Assembly: GCA_020636675.1 (NCBI GenBank)
Contig: JACJXK010000008.1
Location: 1 to 64,000, forward strand
DNA from: Prevotellaceae bacterium
Lineage (GTDB): Bacteria; Bacteroidota; Bacteroidia; Bacteroidales; Paludibacteraceae
Reading direction: 5' to 3'
Length of the DNA: 64,000 nucleotides
Shown piece after piece: positions 18,221 to 28,239 of the stretch. Position numbers and translations under genes: made by a program. The first letter of the stretch is position 1, and every line of letters starts with the position of its first letter. Below the pieces are notes generated by a model that was not told the DNA's origin, made no database searches, and saw only the letters and a program-made list of their open reading frames with translations.

Positions 18221-18862
18221 TTAACGGATTTTTCTTATCAGCGTCATACCATCACGGACAGGGACAATCACCTTCTCCACCCTTTCGTCTGTCGCTACCA
18301 TATCATTAAACCGTTTAATCCCCAAAGTCTGCGCATCCTTGGAATCTTCCTCCAAAACATGGGCATCCCACAAGGTATTGTCTGCTATCATAACACCACC
18401 CACCTTCATCTTAGGATAGACCACATCAAAATATTCCACATAATGACGTTTATTCCCGTCAATAAATGCCACATCAAAAAAAGCATCTATTTCAGGAATT
18501 ATCTTTATTGCATCTCCTATATGGAGCTGAATTCTGTCCGCATAACCAGACTCGGAGAAAACTCGGGCAAGGAACTCTTCCATCTCATCGTTCACCTCTA
18601 TAGTGTGTAACATTCCGCCTTCCTTCAACGACTCTGCCATACAAAGAGCAGAATACCCAGTAAAAGTACCTATCTCCAAAATGTTTGTAGGAGAAACCAT
18701 GTTACAAAACATTTTCAGCATACGTCCCTGAAGATGGCCAGACAACATTCTTGGTTTTAGCGTGTACAAATTCGTGTCACGCGTCAATTGTTTCAAGATT
18801 GCCGGTTCCTCATCAATGTGCCTAAGTATATATTCCTCTAATAATTTTGATGTAGTATCCAT
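18221..18862 (-). CDS. Class I SAM-dependent O-methyltransferase
   Basis: A 213-residue caffeoyl-CoA/catechol-type O-methyltransferase. SAM-binding motif I is ILEIGTFTGYSALCMAE (about residues 62-78), with a metal/SAM segment DVAFIDGNKRHYVEYFD and MIADNTLW further on. Bacterial relatives act on catechol-like small molecules or on tRNA (TrmR/YrrM type), and I cannot tell which applies. An IS110-family element begins only 9 bases upstream of its ATG. A TAAATTTG -7-like box at that junction may be its promoter. Confidence 0.88.
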   Translation of the reverse strand: MDTTSKLLEEYILRHIDEEPAILKQLTRDTNLYTLKPRMLSGHLQGRMLKMFCNMVSPTNILEIGTFTGYSALCMAESLKEGGMLHTIEVNDEMEEFLARVFSESGYADRIQLHIGDAIKIIPEIDAFFDVAFIDGNKRHYVEYFDVVYPKMKVGGVMIADNTLWDAHVLEEDSKDAQTLGIKRFNDMVATDERVEKVIVPVRDGMTLIRKIR

Positions 18863-18879
18863 ATCAAGTACAAATTTAG

Positions 18880-18899
18880 ATATAAATCACGATTTATAT
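18880..18899. repeat. Palindrome in the left end of the IS110 element
   Basis: ATATAAATC-AC-GATTTATAT, two perfect 9-base arms with a 2-base centre. It is also present in the second copy. It is placed close to the element's outer edge and may be a binding site or part of a promoter facing outward. Confidence 0.6.
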
Positions 18900-18917
18900 G
18901 CCAGTGCGATAAGAAAA

Positions 18918-18944
18918 AGTCAAGACCACCCCTATCTTTATGGC
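18918..18944 (+). repeat. Left inverted repeat of the IS110 element (27 bp)
   Basis: It begins AGTCAAGACCACCCC and ends ATGGC. It is the exact reverse complement of 20365-20391. Confidence 0.9.
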
Positions 18945-19003
18945 GTGGGAGGTCTCGGTGTGCGAGCCTCAAATTTATTGTTTAACGAGCTCTAAGTCTC
19001 AAA

Positions 19004-20161
19004 ATGTTATCGCCTATGAGAATAGTATGTGGTCTTGACGTTCACAAAGATAGTGTATTTGCTTGTCTCCTGAACGAGAATGGAGATAAAATTGAATGTA
19101 AATTTGGTGTTTTGACACCGGAATTGGAGGAATTGCATCAGTTGCTCCTTACCCACGAAGTAAGGGAGGTTACCATGGAAAGTACGAGTATCTATTGGCA
19201 TCCGATTTGGCGTGTTTTGGATGACATTGAAGACTTGAAACTTGTGAATCCCTATTTCATCAAGCAGTTGCCGGGCAGGAAGAGTGATGTTCGCGATGCG
19301 GCATGGATTGCCGAATGCACCATGAAGGATTTAATCCGTGGCAGTTTTGTGCCTTCTGCCCTTGTCCAACGTATGCGTCAATACAACCGTCGTATCTTTG
19401 ACTTGAACAAAGAAATCGTTTATAAACTCACCAAGCTAGACGCTGTTCTTCAACGTTGCAACATTCGCATCAGCAACTATGTATCTTCCGTTGACAGCAA
19501 GAGTTACAAGGAGGTAGTCCGTCTTATTTCAGAAGGAGTTACCGATGCTAATCGTCTGGTGGGTGTCATTCATGGACGTACGGTTAATCGTGTGGGTAAA
19601 GATACCATCATAGCCTCATTGACGGGTGTCGTATCGGAAGTTGACATTGATCTAATCCGTCAGTACATGGAAGAGATTGAACTCGATCAAAAGCACAAGC
19701 AGGAATGCCAAGAGAAGCTAACTAAAATGTGCAAAGATGAATTCCCAAAAGAGTTTGAAAACCTCCAAACAATCCCCGGAGTTAAGGAACGTTCTGCCAC
19801 CTCCATATTGGCAGAAATAGGAGCGGACATGAAAATGTTCATTACCGCGTCGGCCTTAGTGTCTTGGTGTGGTCTCAAGCCCCGAAACGAAGAAAGTGCA
19901 GGAAAGATCAAATCGCGTAGAATCACGCATGGTAATAAGTATATCCGAAAAACAATGATTGAATGCGCATGGGGCGCCAGCAAAACACAGAACTGTTTCT
20001 TCTCCAAATTCAGTTATACCCAAACTGTCGTCAGAAAGAAAAATGCCATGAAAGTAAAGGTGGCTATTGCACGCAAAATGTTAATAGCCATTTGGCATGT
20101 GATGTCAGAGGGGAAGCCGTATGCCGATTATAAGAAGCCTGATACGAAGGGCAACTCATAA
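19004..20161 (+). CDS. IS110-family transposase (DEDD)
   Basis: A 385-residue transposase. The N-terminal DEDD_Tnp_IS110 domain has the first Asp in CGLDVHKDS (about residues 9-17), the Glu in MESTSIYWHP (near 59), and Asp residues in KSDVRDAAWIAE (near 94). The C-terminal Transposase_20 domain (from about residue 255) has IPGVKERSA, WCGLKPRNEESAGK and the ITHGNKYIRKTMIECAW segment with the catalytic serine region. It is an intact frame, so the element may be active. A start at the fifth codon (MRIV, 19016) is equally possible. Confidence 0.93.
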   Translation: MLSPMRIVCGLDVHKDSVFACLLNENGDKIECKFGVLTPELEELHQLLLTHEVREVTMESTSIYWHPIWRVLDDIEDLKLVNPYFIKQLPGRKSDVRDAAWIAECTMKDLIRGSFVPSALVQRMRQYNRRIFDLNKEIVYKLTKLDAVLQRCNIRISNYVSSVDSKSYKEVVRLISEGVTDANRLVGVIHGRTVNRVGKDTIIASLTGVVSEVDIDLIRQYMEEIELDQKHKQECQEKLTKMCKDEFPKEFENLQTIPGVKERSATSILAEIGADMKMFITASALVSWCGLKPRNEESAGKIKSRRITHGNKYIRKTMIECAWGASKTQNCFFSKFSYTQTVVRKKNAMKVKVAIARKMLIAIWHVMSEGKPYADYKKPDTKGNS

Positions 20162-20364
20162 TATACCGCTTATGGTAAGGTCAGTATCTTTGTGGTAGCA
20201 TCGACTCCGTCTTGCAAATTGACTGATGCTTTAAGCGGCTTAGGATGCCAGTGTTGGGACGTAAGAGCCCGAAAAGGAAAATGAAAAATATAAAGTAAAT
20301 AGACCACATATAAAAGGTGGCCCAGGGATTTATGTGCCAAAAAGAAGGAACAAGCCCATTGGTA
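20162..20364 (+). ncRNA. Candidate bridge/seek RNA region in the right end of the IS110 element
   Basis: About 200 bases without coding potential lie between the transposase stop and the right inverted repeat. CCGCTTA (20166-20172) pairs with TAAGCGG (20232-20238), enclosing AGCATC (20197-20202) paired with GATGCT (20225-20230). A further CCAC...GTGG hairpin follows. Members of the IS1111 subgroup are known to encode a target-choosing structured RNA in this end. That this segment is such an RNA is inference from position and pairing. Confidence 0.5.
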
Positions 20365-20391
20365 GCCATAAAGATAGGGGTGGTCTTGACT
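20365..20391 (-). repeat. Right inverted repeat of the IS110 element (27 bp)
   Basis: Exact reverse complement of 18918-18944. Confidence 0.9.
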
Positions 20392-20568
20392 CAAATACGT
20401 TTTCTTAGAGGAAAGATAAAACAAAATAGAATCCTTATATCCGCTTTTTGATATTTTATGATTATGGAATTATTTCTCCGGCACATCCTGCTGTTTTCTC
20501 ATTTCCACAAGTCACACTTCGTCCCATCGACAAGCATAGGCGTTTTTCGTTTCGGACTAATTTACATA

Positions 20569-20604
20569 AAAAAGATGGGTCTCTAAATCCAGAGGCCCAT
20601 CTTT
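20569..20604 (-). terminator. Intrinsic terminator of the giant surface protein gene
   Basis: AAAGATGGGTCTCT (20571-20584) pairs with AGAGGCCCATCTTT (20591-20604), with one G-T-type mismatch. On the minus strand it is followed by a T run. It is 19 bases after the stop codon. Confidence 0.88.
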
Positions 20605-20622
20605 CTATAAACTACTATTTCG

Positions 20623-23600
20623 TTACTTTATATATACGACTTCAATAGTGCCCTTATAATTACGTCCGTTGATTACCGCATCGTAGAAATAGACACCAGG
20701 ATCCACAAGTCCGCCACGGGTCGAACCATCCCATCCATCAGACCCCTCATACACACGGTCTCCATAACGGTCGAAGATGACAACCTGACGACCCTTCAGG
20801 AATACATCGTTCAATCCTATCGAATTATATGGCGTTATGGCGGTAGGCAACTTGTCCATCACATCCACAGAAACCACATTAGACGGCATCGCCGGACAGA
20901 CGCCATCGCCTATCAACACATAATATAATGCAGAGTCCGTCGGGATAAAACGGTAACGATTCTCATCCTGCGACATATTCTCGTACAACGTTTCATCTAC
21001 CACATCCGTCCTTGTAAAAGAATCCATCACGTTTCCATATTTGTCAAACGCACCTGCGAAACGGCCATCATATAGACCGGAAACCTTATGCCAATAATAG
21101 AAAGAAGGTTTATATGGAGAGGTAAGATTCAATTCCAACTCATCTCCCAACCAGATTCTATCCATATAAGAAGGATTAGTCGCCAAGAAGATGCTATCCG
21201 TCAAATAACGTTGATGAACAATCAGCAACAGGCTATCCTCGGAATGAAGTTCATCCCTCCGCCACAGCTCCAGATTCTTCTCCGTTCCAACGATAGCCAA
21301 ACTATCGGCCTTAGTACTAGGAGTAGCACCGCAATAAGCGAAATAGCTATCGTAGCTAGTCGACCTGGCACAACTATTCTCCGCATAGTAATACATGACA
21401 TGCTTCTTTCCATCATAAGGGACTGGCGTACCTGCGACATATTCCTCGTCATCCACATACCAGCCACTCTTCACGATGTCCGAACCCATATCGTCAACAC
21501 AAGCCCTACTATCCGCCAACAAATCTGCCAAATCAAACGTGTCATTCTCGCAATGATCCAGAGCATCCGAGGAGAGAGAAATTCTCGGACGTTCATGTAT
21601 TGTCAGATAAGCCATTGCCGTATCCTTACATCGTGTTATGGTATCCATCACAACGAAATAATACAAACCGCTCTGCGTACGTTTTCTGAGATTGACACGA
21701 GCTTTATATATAGAATCCCGTTCATATTTGTTAGAGCCATAAAACTTCGAATAATAAGTGTGCGGGTTATTACTATAAACCAAGGTAGCCTCCGAGATAG
21801 TGTCTCGATAACAATCATAGTTGAACACACTGTTTACCGGCATCAAACCATCCACATCATAAACAGTAACATATCCTTTAGCGAAACGCACCTCTTGCGA
21901 CCAAAGATCGATGGAAGAGGTATCAGACCCACACAACGTCAACGAATTGGCATTAAGAGACACCACATTAACAACCTTATCTATAAACACAACCACCTTC
22001 ACACTATCTCTATTTCCACAGTTATCTTTTGCGAAAAGATAGACATCTGTCGTCTCTTTCACAAGAGTACCAGCAGCAGGACTCTGCCACAACACAATAT
22101 CATCATCCAAAGTACAAGCATCCACCACATTTCCTTTCAACAAAGTATCAAGCACCGGCATAATCCGCGTACAATTCTTCACATTGTCCGCCAACAAAGT
22201 ATCGCGCCATCCTTCCGGCAATACGATCTTAGGAGCTATCGTATCCACCACAAGAACCACTTGTGTCAGTGCATCGCTAACATGTCCGCACTTATCTACC
22301 GCCGTCCATCTCCTCCAGATGGTATAGCTATTATAAGAGCAGGAATGAATATCTTCCGACCTAGAAGAGTCGGCTTCCATTCTAATCACGATATCCGACT
22401 TGTCCGTACAATTATCTTCCACCTCAACCGGAATAGTGGCCATGCTTGGAATAACTTGGTCACAAGCAAACACCAACGTATCCAAGCTGGTCAGAATGAC
22501 TGGAGATTTCGTATCACTGACATTGAACTCTTGGGAACAAGTCACCAACGTATCTCTAATATCTTTTATATGATAAGTTCTTCGCAAAGTATAGTCGCAC
22601 AAATTTGCACCGATTGTATCTTCCGAGAATCCAAAAGATCCTTCCTTATATTTCCGTATGTCGGAAATGGAACCACCAGCCGCTTCAAACTCCTCAAACG
22701 TCTGATATGGAGTTGGTATATCCCCATAACACTCATAATGGATATCCGTCAAAGGCGGACATATCAAAGAAGGAGGAACCATATCATTTACAATCACCGT
22801 CTGATGACATTCCTTTACATCTCCAAAACTATATGTAAACGTCCATTTCACATCCACGGAACCAATCTCATAATTATCATCGCGACTCATCTCATCACTA
22901 CGATAGAATGACAACTCGGCCGCATTACAAGTATCAACAGTAATTTCCGGTTCTTTTAATCCGGCTGCCTCCACTTCCGAGGCCGTTGCAAAAAGTTCCT
23001 CCAAAAGATTAACCACAACCACTTCTTTAAGAGTAGAGCAATCGAACAACTCTGTTTTAACAGTAACCGACTTCTCGCAAGAGTCCTTCATGACGCCCAA
23101 CTCGTCAACAAACAACCACTTTATATCTGTTTTTCCTAACGGGAAATCTTGTGAATTCCAAGCAATGGCCTTACCCTCTTCATCTACCACCAACTTTCCG
23201 TCAAAACGACGTTCAATGATAGGCAAAATCGTATCCTCGTCACACAGGTCGTAGGCGACAGGTATTTTCATATATTTTGACAACGAATCAGGAGACAAAC
23301 TACACTCACCCGGTTTCAATGTAACGGTGACAGATTTATCCACATCGCAGTTTGTCAGTATAAGATCTAACGAGTCTGTCACCACCACATCCATCTCACA
23401 AGAATCCTTTAAGCCTGCCTTATCGGTAAAGACCCAAGAGAAATGATGCGTTCCTATCGGATAATTGGCAGTCTTCAAATCTTCATTCCTGTAAACAATT
23501 ACCGACTCATCCTTTTGTTTAATCCATCCTGTCACTATCGGCAGCAGCAATCCGTCACAAGGATCGTCAACCTTAAGATTTGGCAACTGAAGGTCGTCGT

Positions 23601-26600
23601 ATGTAACCGCACACACCACCTTGGCCGCTACGTTTTTCACATTCTCTGCCGGACAAACGCCAGTCAAATCAGGAGGTGTCGTATCCCTCACCTCTAGACT
23701 TTGATGACATATTTTCTTGTTATTTTTCTTATCGGTGAACACCCAAGATATTAGATAAGTCGTATCCTTTTTAAAGAACTCGGGCAATTCGGCATAAGAC
23801 AAATCCGGCAAAGTCAACATCGGAAATCCTTCTATATCACCATCACAATTATCATGGGCAGAATGCGTGCCCAACTTTTTCCGCACCAATTCGTTGGAAG
23901 CCGAACAAGAATCAGGATCCAGCTCGATGACAATCAGTGGCATATTTCCACAATCAGCGAAAAGAGGAGGTGTGGTGTCCTTGACAATCACCATCTGCAT
24001 ACAAGGTTTTGACACATTGCCCGCAGCATCCGTAAACGTCCAACTTATGTATGTGGTATCCAACGGATAGGGATCGGTCATCACATCCTTTCCATCACTT
24101 CTCACTCCTACTCCTGAAATAACGCCACCCATAGGAGAACAAGGATCATCCTCGTCCGTGGTTGGAATCTTCAAACCTGCTGCCTTCACGGCATCTGGTT
24201 TCACCTCACAATCGGCATCTGCAAAAGCATAAATGGTATGCAAGGAGCTACAGTCAAAGAACGGAGGCAACGTATCAAGTACGGTCACCGTCTGTTCACA
24301 ATAAGAAGCATTTCCAGACTCATCAGTAACAATCCATTTTATATAGGTAACACCCATCTCATAAGAATCATCCAATGACGGAATCTGCGTTCCGTCGAAA
24401 GTACGAGTCCACGAAACCTTCATCTTCTCCGGATCCGTACAATTATCACTAGCCTGCAACGAATCTACGGTAGGTACATGAACGTCGACCACAGAAGCTG
24501 GCACAACACATGACTCGTCCACATAGAACGTGTCGGCTTCACTCCAAGAGCCACAGACCAATGTAGGCGGAACAGTATCTATCACCTGTATATGCGTCAC
24601 ACAACTATCCAAAATTCCCTTTCCATTATCAAAATACCAAACAACTTCATGACGACCTTTCTTAAACGGATTCGTTATACAATTTGGCAATTCGGAGAAG
24701 TTAGTCAACATTACAGCCATCTGTTCTTGGGCATCTTCTTGACAAACACTCTTATCATCACGTCTATGTTGAACCATCTTCACCATCACGGAATCAGAAG
24801 CTCCATATGTGTTTTTACACTCCGTCACAACAGACGTTGATGTAGACTTCCATTGTTCATCCAAATCACTTATTCGACGTACCATAAAAGGATAACCTAC
24901 CGTATCATATGTGATGGACAATGCCGTACTTATGCCCAAATCATCATAGACATATCCACGTCCATCACAATTATCGTAAATATATTTCACCTCCTTAAAG
25001 TAAGGTATTTTTGCGGTTGGCACATTCTCCAATTCCAGATTCCATACTGCAGAACATTCATCTCCGGCATACAAATCCACATCATTCGGACAATCATTCG
25101 GCACAGGAGAAAAGGCAGAAGCAATGATTACTCTCTGTTTACAGGCAACTTCCCTTTTGTTCTTATCTGTGAAAACGAACTTGAGATCTGTCACTCCGAC
25201 AGGAAACTTATGCTTCAACAACTCATCTCCCGACAAAAGAGAATCTACAACAGATCCTAAAATATTTCCATCATCATCAACATATTCTCCTGTAAATCTT
25301 ATTTTCAGGACAACAGGTCCCTCGCAATACAATAGCGATGGCGCCGGAACCTTCAATAAATCTTCCAATGTATATTGCGTATCGGGATTCCTATTTCCTT
25401 GAGGCTGAGCAGAAGCATACTTATATTCCATAGTATTGTTTTTATTGACCGTTGTACGGATATCGACCAAAGAGTTACAATTAAACATTTCCCGGTCATT
25501 TATCACGGTAACCTTACTATGGCAATACGAGACGTTACCGGAAGGATCCGTGAAACTCCATAAAATATAAGTCACCCCTATCTCATACGGATCATTCAAA
25601 CCTTTCTCCTTAGAATATTTGGAAGGATTTAAGCCCGGATCTGAATTCGGACTCAAACTCGACCTACCGGCAAAGACACCAGGGATAAAAATCAACGTAT
25701 CCTTAAAATTCAAATCTCGCAAAGTGTCTGGTTTCAGAATAGGAAGTTCAGACGGAAAGTAACCTGGCACAGCCACACAACCACTCTGATTGGTGATATT
25801 AGCCAAAAAATCATCAATCAGCCCACAGTCTATCAGGCCAGCCGTCGTATCCTTTATATCAATAGACACATTGCAATTATCCGACTTGCCGCAACCGTCT
25901 GTCAACGTATAATCGACGTAAACGACTCCTGCATAAAATGTGAACGGGATTTTCTTCGACAGAGCATCAATATCCGACCGAGAAAGCACAAACGAAAAGT
26001 CCATATCATGGATATCTTCATCGGCATCAAAACGAATGTTTACACCTATTTTCGGATTATCGTCACAACTCGTCGCAAATGCAGGGATTGGCAAATTAAT
26101 TGTAGTATCCAGACTTGACGGAGACAAATAATATACTGTATCTTCCGACAAGTCAGAACAATCTATCATCGGAGCATCCGGCGTATGTACATAGAACGTA
26201 TCGTTCAATGTCACGCCACAAGTTCCGTTCTTCACATCCAACGATACCGGATATTTCGACAATGAGCCGTCGCAAAGCGCAACCCGATTAAAATTAGAGA
26301 TCCGCACAACACTATCCGCACCCATGCTAGCCCCTATCCATGTCCAGTCATAGCCGGAAATCTGCCCCTTATTTTCTATCATTATCGTATCCGACGCCGT
26401 AGCTGCACAAATGGAATCTTGGCCTTGTTTCGTCAACAGATTGACAGCAGACACACTTGGCTGGTCATAGATCCACAAAAACATTGTATCAGAACATTCT
26501 GCATGAGCATTCATCTGCCCATTAATAAGCCGATAGGCCGACAAAACGATTTGATATTCCATATCCGGGCTAAACGACCCGCTCATTCTAGCTCCTTCAT

Positions 26601-28239
26601 CTACTCGTATAGTAGCCTTTTTGAAATCCGGACTATCTTCCACAAAAACTTTGGAGGCATCACTAGTCAAACCTTCCGGTGCAACCAAAGACCATCTGTA
26701 TGTATAGTCTACGCCATAAGTACCCATCCAATCCATAACCGACTCATTCTCCAAAGCATATTCCTGTTTATAAGGAAAGTTGGTCACACATACATTTGCA
26801 TCGCCCTTAATATCCGGGCATACCGCATTTCCGCACTCCATTCCCACCAGACTGAAATTAATGGTATTTATGCCATCCGAAACGCTATAATAGAAGACGC
26901 CAGGTTCCATCATCACTATATTTGCCTTCTCCTTCTTTCCAAACCTATCCAATTCATAGGTAACCTCGTTCTGTTTCCATTCTTCCACTGTGGAGTAAGT
27001 TGCATCCGTATATTTCGTCCACACATATTCGGTGTTACGTGGAAAACCCGCCGCATTAACTAAAATGGAGCCACCCACACACTCCGACCTCGGAGACACA
27101 CAGACAGAGGCCGCTTCTGCACTAATATAGTCAACCGCCACCGTTGCACAAGTAGGAAACTGCTCAAAGAACGGTTGGAAGTCATAATCCACATTTTTAT
27201 CTGCCGGCATAGATCCATAATAGACCATTTCAAAACGGAAGATTTTATCCCCATCTAGATTCTCATAATCTTTAATATCGTCATAAAATTTATATCTGGC
27301 CACATCAGACCCCATTGTCACATACTGACTCTTTATCAGTTCACTTTTCGTTCCATTTTCCGACTCATAATAGATATCCACATCCATCATATCCGTCGTC
27401 ACCGTACCATGACCTGTTCTCGTCATAATACTGGCTCCCGGATCCCAATTCTTACAAGAATTAGGAATAATCAAATAGAAACGCATCGTGAACCGATACG
27501 TTTTTCCCTTATACATTTCATTAGGGAACTTAATGGAGAAAAAGCCTGAATTAACATTCGTCTTTATTACATAGAAATTGTTATGAGGATTGACGCCCAA
27601 AGAATCATCTATATATAAAGGATAACCAAGTTTTTCTTGATTCATCACTTCTCCTTTGTTATCAGGATGATTTTTAGAATAAGTTTCAGAGAAAATAATA
27701 CCTTGATCAGAAAAAAACTGTTCCAGATTTCCGGGAGGAGTCTGGCTCCAATCTACAGATCCGGTATGGTCAAAATCGGTTCCACTGAAATAATCGCCTG
27801 TTGTAGTTTGGTGGCAGACATTCTCCTTACAATTTGAAGACAAAGCTATCTTCTTCTCAACATACGTTTCATTTACGGAACCAAGTAATCCATGCGGCAT
27901 TGTCTGCGACGCATGCACTTTTATATAAAAGGCATTGTCCGGCATCTCCAATGTATATGTATATGTTTTATAGGCACCTTTGCTATTCCAGGTAACGCCA
28001 TCGGTAGAGGTGTACCACTCAAATCTATATTCGGAACCTACTGGCACAGGATCGATGTCCTCCAATTCGAAAAAAAGAGGTTCTCCGGGGCAAGCCGAAT
28101 AAGTGACACCATTATTCATCTTAATGGACATCTTCGCAAACGGATTTTCATCCGATTGTGCAAAAGAAGGCAAGGAAACAAGAAAAGAAGCGACAAACAC
28201 AATCGCCATCTTAACCTTCATCTTAATCATAATCTTCAT
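20623..28239 (-). CDS. Giant secreted multi-repeat protein with T9SS type B (CHU_C) sorting domain
   Basis: A 2538-residue exported protein. The signal peptide is hydrophobic and ends near PSFAQ (about residue 28). The middle part (about residues 680-2000) has roughly ten HYR/Ig-like repeats of 100-150 residues, each ending in a W-x-FTD-x-x-GN...C...V-x-V-x-DT-PP...C pattern. The paired cysteines probably form disulfides. The last about 75 residues carry the gliding-motility-associated C-terminal domain (AITPYNSIGLNDVF, VVIFDRYGDRVYEG, WDGSTRGG, PGVYFYDAVI, GTIEVVYIK), which directs export through the type IX secretion system and attachment to the surface. It is probably an adhesin or structural surface protein, and the ligand is unknown. 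It is monocistronic. Confidence 0.9.
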   Translation of the reverse strand: MKIMIKMKVKMAIVFVASFLVSLPSFAQSDENPFAKMSIKMNNGVTYSACPGEPLFFELEDIDPVPVGSEYRFEWYTSTDGVTWNSKGAYKTYTYTLEMPDNAFYIKVHASQTMPHGLLGSVNETYVEKKIALSSNCKENVCHQTTTGDYFSGTDFDHTGSVDWSQTPPGNLEQFFSDQGIIFSETYSKNHPDNKGEVMNQEKLGYPLYIDDSLGVNPHNNFYVIKTNVNSGFFSIKFPNEMYKGKTYRFTMRFYLIIPNSCKNWDPGASIMTRTGHGTVTTDMMDVDIYYESENGTKSELIKSQYVTMGSDVARYKFYDDIKDYENLDGDKIFRFEMVYYGSMPADKNVDYDFQPFFEQFPTCATVAVDYISAEAASVCVSPRSECVGGSILVNAAGFPRNTEYVWTKYTDATYSTVEEWKQNEVTYELDRFGKKEKANIVMMEPGVFYYSVSDGINTINFSLVGMECGNAVCPDIKGDANVCVTNFPYKQEYALENESVMDWMGTYGVDYTYRWSLVAPEGLTSDASKVFVEDSPDFKKATIRVDEGARMSGSFSPDMEYQIVLSAYRLINGQMNAHAECSDTMFLWIYDQPSVSAVNLLTKQGQDSICAATASDTIMIENKGQISGYDWTWIGASMGADSVVRISNFNRVALCDGSLSKYPVSLDVKNGTCGVTLNDTFYVHTPDAPMIDCSDLSEDTVYYLSPSSLDTTINLPIPAFATSCDDNPKIGVNIRFDADEDIHDMDFSFVLSRSDIDALSKKIPFTFYAGVVYVDYTLTDGCGKSDNCNVSIDIKDTTAGLIDCGLIDDFLANITNQSGCVAVPGYFPSELPILKPDTLRDLNFKDTLIFIPGVFAGRSSLSPNSDPGLNPSKYSKEKGLNDPYEIGVTYILWSFTDPSGNVSYCHSKVTVINDREMFNCNSLVDIRTTVNKNNTMEYKYASAQPQGNRNPDTQYTLEDLLKVPAPSLLYCEGPVVLKIRFTGEYVDDDGNILGSVVDSLLSGDELLKHKFPVGVTDLKFVFTDKNKREVACKQRVIIASAFSPVPNDCPNDVDLYAGDECSAVWNLELENVPTAKIPYFKEVKYIYDNCDGRGYVYDDLGISTALSITYDTVGYPFMVRRISDLDEQWKSTSTSVVTECKNTYGASDSVMVKMVQHRRDDKSVCQEDAQEQMAVMLTNFSELPNCITNPFKKGRHEVVWYFDNGKGILDSCVTHIQVIDTVPPTLVCGSWSEADTFYVDESCVVPASVVDVHVPTVDSLQASDNCTDPEKMKVSWTRTFDGTQIPSLDDSYEMGVTYIKWIVTDESGNASYCEQTVTVLDTLPPFFDCSSLHTIYAFADADCEVKPDAVKAAGLKIPTTDEDDPCSPMGGVISGVGVRSDGKDVMTDPYPLDTTYISWTFTDAAGNVSKPCMQMVIVKDTTPPLFADCGNMPLIVIELDPDSCSASNELVRKKLGTHSAHDNCDGDIEGFPMLTLPDLSYAELPEFFKKDTTYLISWVFTDKKNNKKICHQSLEVRDTTPPDLTGVCPAENVKNVAAKVVCAVTYDDLQLPNLKVDDPCDGLLLPIVTGWIKQKDESVIVYRNEDLKTANYPIGTHHFSWVFTDKAGLKDSCEMDVVVTDSLDLILTNCDVDKSVTVTLKPGECSLSPDSLSKYMKIPVAYDLCDEDTILPIIERRFDGKLVVDEEGKAIAWNSQDFPLGKTDIKWLFVDELGVMKDSCEKSVTVKTELFDCSTLKEVVVVNLLEELFATASEVEAAGLKEPEITVDTCNAAELSFYRSDEMSRDDNYEIGSVDVKWTFTYSFGDVKECHQTVIVNDMVPPSLICPPLTDIHYECYGDIPTPYQTFEEFEAAGGSISDIRKYKEGSFGFSEDTIGANLCDYTLRRTYHIKDIRDTLVTCSQEFNVSDTKSPVILTSLDTLVFACDQVIPSMATIPVEVEDNCTDKSDIVIRMEADSSRSEDIHSCSYNSYTIWRRWTAVDKCGHVSDALTQVVLVVDTIAPKIVLPEGWRDTLLADNVKNCTRIMPVLDTLLKGNVVDACTLDDDIVLWQSPAAGTLVKETTDVYLFAKDNCGNRDSVKVVVFIDKVVNVVSLNANSLTLCGSDTSSIDLWSQEVRFAKGYVTVYDVDGLMPVNSVFNYDCYRDTISEATLVYSNNPHTYYSKFYGSNKYERDSIYKARVNLRKRTQSGLYYFVVMDTITRCKDTAMAYLTIHERPRISLSSDALDHCENDTFDLADLLADSRACVDDMGSDIVKSGWYVDDEEYVAGTPVPYDGKKHVMYYYAENSCARSTSYDSYFAYCGATPSTKADSLAIVGTEKNLELWRRDELHSEDSLLLIVHQRYLTDSIFLATNPSYMDRIWLGDELELNLTSPYKPSFYYWHKVSGLYDGRFAGAFDKYGNVMDSFTRTDVVDETLYENMSQDENRYRFIPTDSALYYVLIGDGVCPAMPSNVVSVDVMDKLPTAITPYNSIGLNDVFLKGRQVVIFDRYGDRVYEGSDGWDGSTRGGLVDPGVYFYDAVINGRNYKGTIEVVYIK

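Larger units (their letters stand above)
18871..20391 (+). mobile_element. IS110-family insertion sequence (complete copy)
   Basis: The element holds one DEDD transposase gene and two non-coding ends. The left edge is set by the point where identity with the truncated second copy (46867-47330) begins. The right edge is set by a 27-base inverted repeat. The two repeats (18918-18944 and 20365-20391) are perfect. Inverted repeats just inside the ends and a long right-hand non-coding end point to the IS1111 subgroup, since classical IS110 members lack them. The true outer ends may differ by some tens of bases. The element sits between the O-methyltransferase and the giant surface protein and breaks no gene. 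Confidence 0.85.

Noticed and set aside
21088..22911. 607-codon open frame on the plus strand
   Set aside because: It lies antisense to the giant surface protein, which has a signal peptide, repeats and sorting domain. The plus-strand product has biased, low-hydrophobic-order composition and no family features.
20700..26700. Recurring similar segments that might be a CRISPR array or DNA tandem repeat
   Set aside because: They are diverged protein repeats in a single long reading frame. Spacing is about 300-450 bases and the DNA is not conserved.
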